A stretch of 64,000 bases of DNA from Ramlibacter paludis. GTDB taxonomy: Bacteria; Pseudomonadota; Gammaproteobacteria; Burkholderiales; Burkholderiaceae_C. Shown one piece after another: positions 8,110-16,564 of this stretch (position 1 is the stretch's first letter; the number at the start of each line of letters is the position of its first letter). The DNA lies in assembly GCF_022012305.1 (NCBI RefSeq), contig NZ_JAKLTM010000001.1, positions 1,178,001 through 1,242,000 on the forward strand. The letters are read 5' to 3'. Position numbers and translations under genes: made by a program. The notes under the pieces are model-generated. The model saw nothing but the letters and a program-made list of their open reading frames with translations. It did no database searches and had not been told where the DNA came from.

Positions 8110-11100
8110 ATGTATTTGACCGGCGCGCAGGCTTTGGTGCGCGTCCTGGCGGGGGAGTCCGTCCAATTCGCTTTCGGCATCGTCGGCGGCAAGCTGTCGC
8201 CGCTGCTGCATGCGATCGCGCAGGAGCCGCGCATGCGCTTCGTGGGCGTGCGGCACGAAGCCGCCGGTCCCATGATGGCCGCCGCGGTGAATGCGGGCTC
8301 CGGCCGCATGGCGGTGGCGCTGGGCGAGATGGGGCCGGGCGGTCTCAACATGGCGTCCGGCCTGGGCGTGGCCTTCAACAACAACCTGCCGCTGCTGGCG
8401 ATTACTTCCAACCAGCATCGCGCCGCGGCCTATCCGCACAGCGGCATGTTCATGGACCTGGACACCTGCGCGGTGACCAAGCCGATCACCAAATGGAATT
8501 GCACGGTCCATGACGGGCGTCGCATGCCGGAGCTGGTGCGGCGCGCCTTCCGCGAAGCGTTGAGCGGGCGGCCGGGCCCGGTGCACCTGGACATCCCGCA
8601 GGACGTGCTCTCCGGCACCTGCACATTCGCCGACGACGAATTCGACTTGCTGCCGCAGCACTATCGCGCCGTGTCCGGTTCGCGGCCTGCCGCAGACGCA
8701 GTGGCTGCGGCGCTCGAACTGCTGCGTGCGGCGAAGCGTCCCCTGGTGGTGGCCGGCGGCGGCGTGGTGGCGGCCGGCGCCGCGCCGCTGGTGCGCGAAC
8801 TCGCGCAGCGTTTGAACGCACCGGCCTTGCCGACGCAGATGGCGCTGGGCGTGATCCCGACCGCCAGCCCGCACTTCATCGGCCACGGCGGCCTGATCGC
8901 GGGCGAGGCGGTGAAGCAGGCCTTCGAGCAGGCCGACGTCATCGTCAGCATCGGCTGCCGCCATTCGTCGTGGATGTGGGACGAGCGCGGCCCGTACGCG
9001 CGGCGCAAGCACCGCGTGATCAGCATCAACACCGATCCGGCAGCGCTCGGCGCGCCCGTGGCGCACGAAGTGGCGATGCTGGCCGATGCGAAGCTGGCGC
9101 TGGCCGACCTGCTGGCCGCATTGGGCGCGTCGCCGGAACTGTCTGTCGAAGACGGCTGGCTGGACCGCATCCGCGCCGTGCGCGCGCGCTACGACGCCAA
9201 GCTGGCGATCATGGCCGGCGACCGCGAAGAGACCATGCACCCGGCAGCGCTGGCGCAGGCGATCGCATCTGCCTTGCCGAAGGACGCGCTGGCGGTCTAC
9301 GACGGCGGCCACACCACCTTTTGGAGCAACGACCTCACGCCGGCGCACGAGGTGCGCACGCGCTTCCACGAGCCCGGCATGAGCCACCTGGGCTTCGGCC
9401 TGCCGTACGCATTGGCATTGCAACTGCAGCAGCCCGGCAAGGCGGTGGTCAACATCACCGGCGACGGCTCCTTCGGCTTCACGCTGAACGAGCTCGACAC
9501 GGCACGGCGGCACAAGCTGCCGGTGGTCAACATCATCCACAACAACGCGGCCTGGGGCATCATCCGCGCCGGCCAGCGCATGGCGCTCGATTTCGAGATG
9601 GGCACCGCGCTGGAAGACACCGACTACGCCGCCATCGCGCGCGGCTTCGGCTGCCACGGCGAAGTGGTCACGCGCGCCGACGACGTGGCCCCCGCGCTCG
9701 AGCGTGCGCTCGCCTCGGGACTGCCCGCGGTGCTGGACTGCCGCACCAAGTTCCTGCCCCATCCCGCCATGCCGCTCTTCGGCAGCATGAACCGCTACGG
9801 CTTCGACGCGCTCACGCGTCCCACCCCTCGCAAGGAGAACACCATGAACGACATCCGCATGCTGATCGGCGGCGAACAGACCGCTTCCGCCAGCGGCAAG
9901 ACCTTCGAGCGGCGCAACCCGCTCGATGGCAGCGTGGCGACGCGCGCGCCGGCCGCCACCGCGCAGGATGCGCTGACGGCGGTGGAGGCCGCGGCCAAGG
10001 CCTTCCCCGCCTGGTCCGCGATGGGCCCGGGCGAGCGCCGCGGCCTGCTGCTGAAGGCGTCCGCCGCGCTGGAAGCGCTGACGCCCAGGTTCGTCGCCGC
10101 GATGGCTGCCGAGACCGGTGCCGCCGCGCCCTGGGCCGGCTTCAACGCGCACCTGGCCGCGGGCATGCTGCAGGAAGCCGCGTCGCTCACCACGCAGATC
10201 GGCGGCGAAGTGATCCCGTCCGACGTGCCGGGTTCGCTGGCGATGGGCCTGCGCGTTCCGGCCGGCGTGGTGCTGGGCATCGCGCCCTGGAACGCCCCGG
10301 TGATCCTGGGCGTGCGCGCCATCGCCACACCGCTCGCCTGCGGCAACACCGTGGTGCTCAAGGGCTCCGAGCTGTGCCCCGCCACGCACGGCCTGATCGT
10401 GCAGGCGCTGCAGGACGCGGGCCTGCCGGCCGGCGTGGTCAACTTCGTCACCAACGCCCCGGCCGATGCGGCCGAAGTGGTGGAGGCGATGGTGGCGCAT
10501 CCGGCCGTCAAGCGCGTCAACTTCACCGGCTCCACCAAGGTCGGCAAGATCATCGCGCAGACCTGCGCCAAGTACCTGAAGCCGGTGGTGCTGGAACTCG
10601 GTGGCAAGGCGCCCATGGTGGTGCTGGACGACGCCGACCTCGATGCCGCCGTCAACGGCGCGATCTTCGGCGCCTTCGCCAACTCCGGCCAGATCTGCAT
10701 GTCGACCGAACGCATCGTGGTCGACGAGAAAGTGGCCGACACCTTCGTTGCCAAGCTCGCCGCGCGCGCCGTCGGCCTGCCGCTGGGCGATCCGCGCAAG
10801 GGGCCGGTGGTGCTCGGCTCGGTGGTCGACATGGGAACGGTGGAACGCTGCAACGCGCTGATCGACGACGCTCTCGCCAAGGGCGCCAAGCTGGTGTGCG
10901 GCGGCAAGTCGGAGAACACCTTGATGCCGGCCACCGTGCTGGACCACGTGACTTCCGCGATGCGCATCTACCACGAGGAAAGCTTTGGTCCCGTCAAGCC
11001 CGTGGTGCGGGTGCAAGGCGTCGAGGCGGCGGTGGAATGCGCCAACGACAACCCTTATGGCCTCTCGGCGGCCGTGTTCGGCCGCGACATCGCGCGGGCG

Positions 11101-11295
11101 ATGGGCGTCGCGCGCCGCATCGAGTCCGGCATCTGCCACGTCAACGGGCCCACGGTGCACGACGAGGCGCAGATGCCTTTCGGCGGCGTCAAGGACTCCG
11201 GCTACGGCCGCTTCGGCGGCAAGGCCGGCATCGAGGCCTTCACCGAATTGCGCTGGATTACGATCCAGACGACCCCGCGTCACTATCCCTTCTGA
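8110..11295 (+). CDS. Fusion: thiamine-diphosphate-dependent decarboxylase-like enzyme + aldehyde dehydrogenase
   Basis: One uninterrupted frame of 1061 residues from ATG 8110 (ribosome-binding sequence GGAGGAG). Residues 1-578 form a complete three-domain ThDP enzyme of the acetolactate synthase/benzoylformate decarboxylase superfamily: catalytic Glu50 in VRHEAAG, a PGPVHLDIPQDV linker, and the metal-ThDP motif GDGS at 451-454 through NN at 478-479. From residue 579 an entire aldehyde dehydrogenase follows, with Glu829 (ELGGK) and Cys863 (GQICMS). A 2-oxo acid decarboxylase joined to an aldehyde oxidase would turn a 2-oxo acid into a carboxylic acid without releasing the aldehyde. The joint keeps AAGGAG plus ATG, so the second part may also be made alone. 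A lost stop codon or a sequencing error is possible. Confidence 0.8.
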   Translation: MYLTGAQALVRVLAGESVQFAFGIVGGKLSPLLHAIAQEPRMRFVGVRHEAAGPMMAAAVNAGSGRMAVALGEMGPGGLNMASGLGVAFNNNLPLLAITSNQHRAAAYPHSGMFMDLDTCAVTKPITKWNCTVHDGRRMPELVRRAFREALSGRPGPVHLDIPQDVLSGTCTFADDEFDLLPQHYRAVSGSRPAADAVAAALELLRAAKRPLVVAGGGVVAAGAAPLVRELAQRLNAPALPTQMALGVIPTASPHFIGHGGLIAGEAVKQAFEQADVIVSIGCRHSSWMWDERGPYARRKHRVISINTDPAALGAPVAHEVAMLADAKLALADLLAALGASPELSVEDGWLDRIRAVRARYDAKLAIMAGDREETMHPAALAQAIASALPKDALAVYDGGHTTFWSNDLTPAHEVRTRFHEPGMSHLGFGLPYALALQLQQPGKAVVNITGDGSFGFTLNELDTARRHKLPVVNIIHNNAAWGIIRAGQRMALDFEMGTALEDTDYAAIARGFGCHGEVVTRADDVAPALERALASGLPAVLDCRTKFLPHPAMPLFGSMNRYGFDALTRPTPRKENTMNDIRMLIGGEQTASASGKTFERRNPLDGSVATRAPAATAQDALTAVEAAAKAFPAWSAMGPGERRGLLLKASAALEALTPRFVAAMAAETGAAAPWAGFNAHLAAGMLQEAASLTTQIGGEVIPSDVPGSLAMGLRVPAGVVLGIAPWNAPVILGVRAIATPLACGNTVVLKGSELCPATHGLIVQALQDAGLPAGVVNFVTNAPADAAEVVEAMVAHPAVKRVNFTGSTKVGKIIAQTCAKYLKPVVLELGGKAPMVVLDDADLDAAVNGAIFGAFANSGQICMSTERIVVDEKVADTFVAKLAARAVGLPLGDPRKGPVVLGSVVDMGTVERCNALIDDALAKGAKLVCGGKSENTLMPATVLDHVTSAMRIYHEESFGPVKPVVRVQGVEAAVECANDNPYGLSAAVFGRDIARAMGVARRIESGICHVNGPTVHDEAQMPFGGVKDSGYGRFGGKAGIEAFTELRWITIQTTPRHYPF
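9844..11295 (+). CDS. aldehyde dehydrogenase module with its own internal start
   Basis: This is the in-frame 3-prime part of the fused gene, listed separately because ATG 9844 is preceded by AAGGAG at ideal distance. Started there, it is a normal-length 483-residue aldehyde dehydrogenase: coenzyme-binding FTGSTKVGKII, general base Glu251 in LELGGKAP, nucleophile Cys285 in GQICMS, and the C-terminal MPFGGVKDSGYGRFGG. The sequence style is closest to aromatic aldehyde dehydrogenases such as the salicylaldehyde or vanillin type. It oxidises an aldehyde with NAD(P)+. Whether the cell makes the free enzyme, the fusion or both cannot be settled from sequence. Confidence 0.7.
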   Translation: MNDIRMLIGGEQTASASGKTFERRNPLDGSVATRAPAATAQDALTAVEAAAKAFPAWSAMGPGERRGLLLKASAALEALTPRFVAAMAAETGAAAPWAGFNAHLAAGMLQEAASLTTQIGGEVIPSDVPGSLAMGLRVPAGVVLGIAPWNAPVILGVRAIATPLACGNTVVLKGSELCPATHGLIVQALQDAGLPAGVVNFVTNAPADAAEVVEAMVAHPAVKRVNFTGSTKVGKIIAQTCAKYLKPVVLELGGKAPMVVLDDADLDAAVNGAIFGAFANSGQICMSTERIVVDEKVADTFVAKLAARAVGLPLGDPRKGPVVLGSVVDMGTVERCNALIDDALAKGAKLVCGGKSENTLMPATVLDHVTSAMRIYHEESFGPVKPVVRVQGVEAAVECANDNPYGLSAAVFGRDIARAMGVARRIESGICHVNGPTVHDEAQMPFGGVKDSGYGRFGGKAGIEAFTELRWITIQTTPRHYPF

Positions 11296-11297
11296 AC

Positions 11298-11720
11298 ATG
11301 TCCATCACTCTTTCCCAAGCCAACCGGATCATCTCCGCCGCCCTCGCCAAGTCCAAGGAGTCCGGCTACCAGCCCATGGGGATCGCGGTGCTCGATGCCG
11401 CCGGCAACCTGAAGGCCTTTGCCAGCGAGGACGGCGCGAGCATGTTCCGCTTCGACATCGCGCGTGCCAAGGCCTGGGGGGCGGTGGGCATGGGCGTGTC
11501 GAGCCGCGTGCTGGGCGAGCGCGCGAAGGGCAACCCGAACTTCTTCGTGTCGCTCGCCGCCACGGCGGAAGGCAAGTTCCTGCCCCAGACCGGTGCGGTG
11601 GTGATCAAGGACGCCGCCGGCAACCTGATCGGGGCGGTCGGTGCCAGCGGCGGCACCGGCGATGAGGATGAGGCCATCTGCATGGCCGGCGTGCAGGCCG
11701 CGGGGCTGGTTTCGGGCTGA
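11298..11720 (+). CDS. HbpS/GlcG-family (DUF336) protein
   Basis: A 140-residue protein starting two bases after the fused gene's stop, so the two are probably co-translated. It has the family's fold markers: SQANRIISAALAKSKE, IAVLDAAGNLKAFASEDGA, the small-residue helix AKAWGAVGMG and the C-terminal GAVGASGGTGDEDEAICMAG glycine loop. HbpS binds haem in Streptomyces and GlcG sits in glycolate operons; in proteobacterial catabolic operons its job is undefined, although some members are lyase-like or bind small ligands. No signal peptide is seen, so it is cytoplasmic. Confidence 0.88.
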   Translation: MSITLSQANRIISAALAKSKESGYQPMGIAVLDAAGNLKAFASEDGASMFRFDIARAKAWGAVGMGVSSRVLGERAKGNPNFFVSLAATAEGKFLPQTGAVVIKDAAGNLIGAVGASGGTGDEDEAICMAGVQAAGLVSG

Positions 11721-11815
11721 ACCGAAATTCGCGGTGGCGGGGCCCAGCGAAGGGGCTCCAGCAGGTATCCTCGACCCAGATACCCCAGACCCGGCCCTGG
11801 AGCAGCCGATACGCC

Positions 11816-13681
11816 ATGCGCCCCATCCCTTCCGCTCCGTCTTCCGGTGCCGCGCGCATCATCGCCGCCACGTGCGTCGTGGCCCTGCTGTACGTCGGAC
11901 GCGAAGTGCTGGCGCCGCTGGCGCTGGCCGGCGTCCTCAGCCTCGTGCTGGCCCCGCTCAAGCGCCGGCTGGCCCGCAAGGGGCTCGGGCATGCCGCGGG
12001 CGCGGCGATTTCCGTCCTGCTGGCCACCGCGGGCATCGTCCTGGCGGGCCTCTTCCTCACCTCGCAGTTCGTCGACGTGGCGAGCGACATGCCGCAGTAC
12101 AGGCAGGCGGTCCGCAGCAAGCTGCAACGGGCGCGCGACGTGATCATCCGGCCGCTGGAAAGGATCCGCTCGGACATCGGCGAGGTGGTTCCGGAAGCGC
12201 AGGCGCCGCGCCTGCCGAACGCCCGCGCCGGCGCCGCAGTTATCGCGCCGGGAACGGAAGCCTCGTTGTCGCGCAGCGACGCCACCGCCGCGTTCCTGTC
12301 GTCCCTGTGGAGCCCGCTGTCCAAGGCCGGGATGGTGCTGGTGCTGCTGGTCTTCATCCTGCTGGGCCACGAAACCATCCGGGAGCGCGTGATCCGGCTT
12401 GCCGGGGAAGCCGAGGTCGGCGGAACCATCCAGGCCATCGAGGACGCCGCCCAGGGCGTCTCGCGCTACCTGTTCTCGCAGTTCGTCGTGAACACCACCT
12501 TCGGCGTGGTGCTGGGGCTGGCCTTGTGGATCGTCGGCATCCCCAATCCCGCGCTGTGGGGCGCGTTGGGTGCGCTGTCGAGGTTCGTGCCGTACGTGGG
12601 CGCGCTCGGCGCCGGGGTCGCGATCGCCGGCTTCGCCGCAGCGGTCGATCCCGGCTGGTCGCTGATGTTCTGGAGCATCGGCTGCTTCCTCGTCCTGTCG
12701 GGCGTGGTGGCGCACTTCGTGGAACCGCAGGTGTACGGGCACACGGCGGGGCTCGCGCCGCTGGGCGTGGTGCTCTCCGCGATCTTCTGGGGCTCGGTGT
12801 GGGGACCGCTGGGCCTGCTGCTGTCCACGCCGATGACGCTGTGCCTCGTGGTGGCGGGGCGCTACATCCGCGCCCTGGAGCCGATCACCGTCGTCTTCGG
12901 CGAGACTCCGGGCCTGTCGGAGGGCTTGCGCCTGTACCAGCAGGCCTTGTCGGGCGACCCGCAGAACATCGTGACGGCAGGGCGCCCGTACCTGCGGCGC
13001 AGCAACTTCGCGCGCTATTGCGACCAGGTCGTGCTGCCGGCGCTCGCGCTGGCCTCGGCGGACGCGCGGCAGGCGCGCATCGGCAAGGAGCAGCAGGAGC
13101 GCGTGCGCACCAGCATCCGCCAGGCGGCCGAGGCGCTGGCCCGCACCTCGAACGCGGTCGACGCGAGCCGCAGGCGCCGCTCCTCCTCGCTGCTGGATGC
13201 CGACATCGGCGCCCACCTGCGGCAGATGCGCGAGACACGCCTGAGCGTCTGGCCGGGCTCGCGCGCAGAGCTGGACTCGTCGCTGGTGCTCTGCGCCGGG
13301 CTCGGCAACGACCGCGACGAGCTGATGGGCGAACTGCTCGCCCAGGCGCTGCGTGACGAGGGCATCGAGTCCAAGAGCATCTCGGTGGACGCCGGCTGGG
13401 ACTATGGCGGCAGCCCGCCCGGCCTGACCGCGGGCAGCGGCTCCGCGCTCGTTTCCACGGTGGTGCTCGCCTATCCGCTGAAGGAGGACCACGCCGCGTG
13501 GCAGTCGGCCTCGCTCAAGGTGCGCGACGCCTACCCTTACGCGATGGTGTTGACGGTGAAGCCGCCGTACCAGGAAGGCCTGACCGACGAGATGCTGGTG
13601 CGCGGCCCGGTCGATCTGGTCGTGCGTTCGTATTCCGAGGTGGTGGCGTTCGTGCTGGCCCTGCGCGAGCCGGCGTCCTAG
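11816..13681 (+). CDS. AI-2E family transporter with long cytoplasmic C-terminal extension
   Basis: A 621-residue membrane protein. Residues 1 to about 350 form the AI-2E/PerM transporter core, with paired N-terminal helices (18-55), another at about 62-85, and helices between 170 and 345 including LWIVGIPNPALWGALGALSRFVPYVGALGAG, a family hallmark. A normal member stops near 350 residues. Here about 270 soluble residues follow, and their last part (LVLCAGLGNDRDELMGELLAQALRDEGI, then VVLAYPL and YAMVLTVKPPYQ) looks like an alternating alpha/beta Rossmann-like fold. The transported substrate is unknown; 'AI-2E' is only the family label. Confidence 0.85.
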   Translation: MRPIPSAPSSGAARIIAATCVVALLYVGREVLAPLALAGVLSLVLAPLKRRLARKGLGHAAGAAISVLLATAGIVLAGLFLTSQFVDVASDMPQYRQAVRSKLQRARDVIIRPLERIRSDIGEVVPEAQAPRLPNARAGAAVIAPGTEASLSRSDATAAFLSSLWSPLSKAGMVLVLLVFILLGHETIRERVIRLAGEAEVGGTIQAIEDAAQGVSRYLFSQFVVNTTFGVVLGLALWIVGIPNPALWGALGALSRFVPYVGALGAGVAIAGFAAAVDPGWSLMFWSIGCFLVLSGVVAHFVEPQVYGHTAGLAPLGVVLSAIFWGSVWGPLGLLLSTPMTLCLVVAGRYIRALEPITVVFGETPGLSEGLRLYQQALSGDPQNIVTAGRPYLRRSNFARYCDQVVLPALALASADARQARIGKEQQERVRTSIRQAAEALARTSNAVDASRRRRSSSLLDADIGAHLRQMRETRLSVWPGSRAELDSSLVLCAGLGNDRDELMGELLAQALRDEGIESKSISVDAGWDYGGSPPGLTAGSGSALVSTVVLAYPLKEDHAAWQSASLKVRDAYPYAMVLTVKPPYQEGLTDEMLVRGPVDLVVRSYSEVVAFVLALREPAS

Positions 13682-13691
13682 GGCCCGCGTC

Positions 13692-13895
13692 TCAGGAGGA
13701 GCGCGACAGGTTGGTCTTGCGTCCCGAGCCGCCCACCGGGCCGAACGGGACCTTGCGTGCCTTGCCGAAATTCCCGCTGCCACTGTGCAGCTTGTGGGCC
13801 GCGGCCCGAGCCCGGGCTTCGGCCTCCGGGCGCACCGTAGGTGTGCGCGGGTCCTTTGGCTGGTCGGCGGGTGCCGATTTTTTTCCGTGCGGCAT
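13692..13895 (-). CDS. small basic protein of unknown function
   Basis: A 67-residue Lys/Arg-rich protein (opening MPHGKKSAPADQPKDPRTPTV, ending in SGRKTNLSRSS) from ATG 13895, preceded by AGGAGC at proper spacing. Nearly all of it is predicted disordered (Pro, Ala, Gly, Lys, Arg), with a short helix EAEARARAAAHKLH in the middle. Codon choice in this frame is gene-like, whereas the overlapping longer frame (13678-13935) reads as an Arg/Pro/Gly shadow. Possibly a nucleic-acid or ribosome-associated peptide, but that is only suggested by charge. Confidence 0.6.
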   Translation of the reverse strand: MPHGKKSAPADQPKDPRTPTVRPEAEARARAAAHKLHSGSGNFGKARKVPFGPVGGSGRKTNLSRSS

Positions 13896-13985
13896 GGGTC
13901 GGGCTCCTGGCTATCGTCCCATGATCGGCTTCCATCCACCGTACGACGTCGGAAGGGAGCGCATCATCCCGATAGACTGGTGCCC

Positions 13986-14711
13986 ATGATCCTGCCCTCC
14001 GATCTCGCCGCCGGCGTGCGCGTCCTGGCCTTCGACATCTTCGGCACCGTCGTCGACTGGCACGGCAGCATCGTGCGCGAGATGGCCGCGCTCCACCCTG
14101 GCGTGGACGGCAGCGCTTTCGCGCTGGCCTGGCGTGAAGGTTACAAGCCGGCGATGGCGCGCGTGATGCGGGGGGAGCTGGGATGGACGCGCATCGACGA
14201 GCTGCACCGGATGATCCTGGACGACATCCTCCCGCGTTTCGGCCTCGCAGCGCTCGACGAGGCGCAGCGCGTGCACCTCAACCGCGTGTGGCACCGGCTG
14301 GATGCGTGGCCCGACAGCGTCGAGGGACTGGCGCGCCTGAAGCGCCGCTTCACCATCTGCTCGCTGTCCAACGGCAACATCGGGCTGCTGACCGACATGG
14401 CCAAGCGTGCCGGCCTGCCCTGGGACTGCATTCTCTCCGCCGAAGTGTTCCGTGCCTACAAGCCGGACCCGGCGGCCTACCTGGGCGTCGCGCGCGTCTT
14501 CGACCTGCGGCCCGAAGAGGTGATGCTCGTGGCCGCGCACCATGACGACCTGGAAGGTGCCCGGGCCTGCGGCCTGCGCACCGCGTACATCGAGCGCCCG
14601 CTCGAATTCGGCGCGGCGCATCCGAAGGACGTGTCACCGCGGCCGGGCAACGATCTCCATTGCACGAACCTGCTGGCGCTGGCGGACCTGTTGGCGCCTG
14701 GGCCGGCGTGA
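13986..14711 (+). CDS. haloacid dehalogenase, type II
   Basis: A 241-residue HAD-superfamily hydrolase. Motif I is AFDIFGTVVD with nucleophile Asp17, motif II SLSNGN, motif III Lys in FRAYKPDP, and motif IV VAAHHDDLEGARACG. The DIFGTVVDW variant of motif I, in place of DxDGTL, and the length mark the type II 2-haloacid dehalogenase subfamily, which hydrolyses 2-chloro- or 2-fluoroacids to hydroxyacids, although many relatives act on other substrates. Monocistronic, and convergent with the dienelactone hydrolase gene. Confidence 0.9.
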   Translation: MILPSDLAAGVRVLAFDIFGTVVDWHGSIVREMAALHPGVDGSAFALAWREGYKPAMARVMRGELGWTRIDELHRMILDDILPRFGLAALDEAQRVHLNRVWHRLDAWPDSVEGLARLKRRFTICSLSNGNIGLLTDMAKRAGLPWDCILSAEVFRAYKPDPAAYLGVARVFDLRPEEVMLVAAHHDDLEGARACGLRTAYIERPLEFGAAHPKDVSPRPGNDLHCTNLLALADLLAPGPA

Positions 14712-14736
14712 ACGGCCGGCCAGGGCGCGCGACCCG

Positions 14737-15579
14737 TCAGGCCAGCGCTTGCTGGAACGTGGCCAGCATCCTCGCCCAGGCCCGTTCCGACTGCGCGGCG
14801 TCGTAGACCTGCGAGTCCGGCGGGCACCAGCCGTGGGCGGCCGGGTAGACCTCGACCTCCGACGGCAGCTTGGCGGTGGCCAGCGCTTCGCGCAGCATGA
14901 CCTTGGCCTGAGGATCCTTCTGATCGTCGTTCTCCGCCACGGCGATGAGGTAGCTCGCCTTCGTCTGGGCGACCAGCCGGTGCGGGCTGTCGGGCGCCGG
15001 GGTCACCATGGCGGCGCCGTGGAAGGTGCCGACGGCGCCGACGCGACCCGGCGCGGCGACGGCGGTGCGCACGGCGATCGGCCCGCCCATGCAGTAGCCG
15101 GTGGTGCCGATCTTGCGTGCCTTGTCCACTTCGGGCTGGGCATCGAGCCAGGCGACGAAGGCCTTGCCGTCGCTCAGGTGCATGGCGGGCGTGAGCGCCT
15201 GCATCAGCGGCATCACTTCGGCGATGGGCGTCTTGCCGCCCTGCGGCGCGGTCGGCGCCTTCTTCTGCCGGTAGAACGGGTTCACCACCAGCACGCTGTA
15301 GCCCGACTCGGCGAGGCGGCGCCCCATCTGCCGGAAGGCGGGGCGCAGGCCGAAGATGTCGGGCCACACCAGCACGGCGGGCGCCGCACCGGCAGTCGGC
15401 GCGACGAAGTAGGCGTCACAAGTTCCGTCGGGGGTAGTGATCGTTACTTCACGCTCGGCCACGGCCACCGCGTTGGCCACGCTGGGGAGAGCCGTCAGCA
15501 AGGCTGCGGATGCTGTCCACGCGGCGAAATCGCGGCGGGTGTACTTCTTGAGTTCTTCCTGGTCGTTCACGTCGCACAT
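14737..15579 (-). CDS. dienelactone hydrolase family protein, exported
   Basis: A 280-residue alpha/beta hydrolase. The N-terminus YTRRDFAAWTASAALLTALPSVANA resembles a Tat signal (twin Arg, hydrophobic core, Ala-x-Ala end), so it is probably periplasmic. The core has the dienelactone-hydrolase cysteine nucleophile in GYCMGG, the conserved VVNPFYR segment and the C-terminal His in YPAAHGW. The classic enzyme opens dienelactone to maleylacetate in chlorocatechol pathways, but exported relatives have broader or unknown esterase roles. No other chlorocatechol genes are adjacent. Confidence 0.88.
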   Translation of the reverse strand: MCDVNDQEELKKYTRRDFAAWTASAALLTALPSVANAVAVAEREVTITTPDGTCDAYFVAPTAGAAPAVLVWPDIFGLRPAFRQMGRRLAESGYSVLVVNPFYRQKKAPTAPQGGKTPIAEVMPLMQALTPAMHLSDGKAFVAWLDAQPEVDKARKIGTTGYCMGGPIAVRTAVAAPGRVGAVGTFHGAAMVTPAPDSPHRLVAQTKASYLIAVAENDDQKDPQAKVMLREALATAKLPSEVEVYPAAHGWCPPDSQVYDAAQSERAWARMLATFQQALA

Positions 15580-15713
15580 GTCGGGGGGCTCCTTGAAGAT
15601 CGGGTGCGTAGTATGTCTGCTTCGGGGCAGGGATCACGTAATTACATCCAGATCGATCAGCCGGCTGCGGTCACCCAGGCGATCCTTGACGTACTTGACC
15701 TGCTGCGCTGGCG

Positions 15714-15944
15714 CTAAGTTCGCAAGCGTGCCTGCAGAAGATCGTGGCCCGCCCGTGTGAGTTGCACCCACTCGGTTCCGTACGCGTCACGGTGGCGGGC
15801 CAACAGCCCTCGCGCGTTTGCTTCCTCCCAAATGGGAAGGCGCGGGCACGACGTCTTCCACGCGTCCATCACTTCCGTGTACCTGCGCCCCCGTCCGATC
15901 CACTCGACGAGGTCGGCGACCAGGGGTTCGATGGTGTCTGCCAT
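15714..15944 (-). CDS. small conserved hypothetical protein
   Basis: A 76-residue protein from ATG 15944 with AAGGAG seven bases upstream. The pattern MADTIEPLVADLVEWIGRGRRYTEVMDAWKTSCPRLPIWEEANARGLL, ending in a strand-like GTEWVQLTRAGHDLLQARL, looks like a compact winged-helix: three helices, then a beta wing. Similar short proteins are, to my recollection, common in Burkholderiales without an assigned function. It could bind DNA, but nothing in the context tests that. Confidence 0.75.
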   Translation of the reverse strand: MADTIEPLVADLVEWIGRGRRYTEVMDAWKTSCPRLPIWEEANARGLLARHRDAYGTEWVQLTRAGHDLLQARLRT

Positions 15945-16081
15945 GGTGCGCTCCTTCGGCGCACACCTTACGCCTTCTGGAAGCACCTGTTTGCAGGGTC
16001 TGCTTCCGGCCAGGTCCACGGCTGGTGAGCCCTTCATAATCAAGGCCTGCCCCCGCCTGTTCGAGATGCCTACCTTTCGTC

Positions 16082-16564
16082 ATGGATAAATTCTTCCTGC
16101 AACAGCAGGTGGTGCAACGGCTCGCCGAAGACCTGCTGCAAGCCGAACAGGCAGTGCGGGCGGCCCATGAAACGGCGACTCATGAAGAGAACATCGCCGA
16201 AAACAAGTACGACACGTTGGGACTCGAAGCCGCCTACCTGGTCACCGGCCAGGTTCGGCGCGCCGAAGCGATCCGCCAGGCATTGGCCCATTGGCGGCAA
16301 TTCCGCCCGCGTCCCTACGACGCCAGAAAAGGGATACAGCTCGGCGCGCTGGTCTGCCTGGTCGATGCCGACGACAAGCAGCAACACGTCTTTCTCGGCC
16401 CGGATGGGGGCAGCATGAAGTTGGTCAGCGGCACCCAGCTCGTTCAGGTCATCAGCAGCGTAGCCCCTTTGGGCATCGCCCTGTTGGGCAAATGCGAGGG
16501 TGATGAGGTATCGCTACAGGGCGCTCCAAACCGACAGCAGTTTGAGGTGTTGCGGGTTCTATAG
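16082..16564 (+). CDS. GreA/GreB-like transcription elongation factor family protein
   Basis: A 160-residue protein with an N-terminal helical hairpin containing the Gre-type acidic segment HEENIAENKYDTLGLEAAYLVTGQ (about 35-58). A short linker leads to a C-terminal domain with LGALVCLVDADDKQQHVFLGPDGG and PLGIALLGKCEGDEVSL, the pattern of the GreA C-terminal FKBP-like fold. Gre factors insert the hairpin in the RNA polymerase secondary channel to stimulate transcript cleavage. This divergent class is longer at the front and its hairpin tip is not classic, so polymerase binding is likely but cleavage activity is uncertain. Confidence 0.8.
   Translation: MDKFFLQQQVVQRLAEDLLQAEQAVRAAHETATHEENIAENKYDTLGLEAAYLVTGQVRRAEAIRQALAHWRQFRPRPYDARKGIQLGALVCLVDADDKQQHVFLGPDGGSMKLVSGTQLVQVISSVAPLGIALLGKCEGDEVSLQGAPNRQQFEVLRVL

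Noticed and set aside
7180-11283. 1367-residue minus-strand frame opposite the fused enzyme
   Set aside because: It is an Arg/His/Gly/Ala-rich antisense shadow caused by high GC; the plus-strand frame has complete enzyme motifs.
13678-13935. 85-residue minus frame overlapping the small basic protein
   Set aside because: Reads as Arg/Pro/Gly shadow; the frame 13692-13895 has a better ribosome-binding site and codon use.
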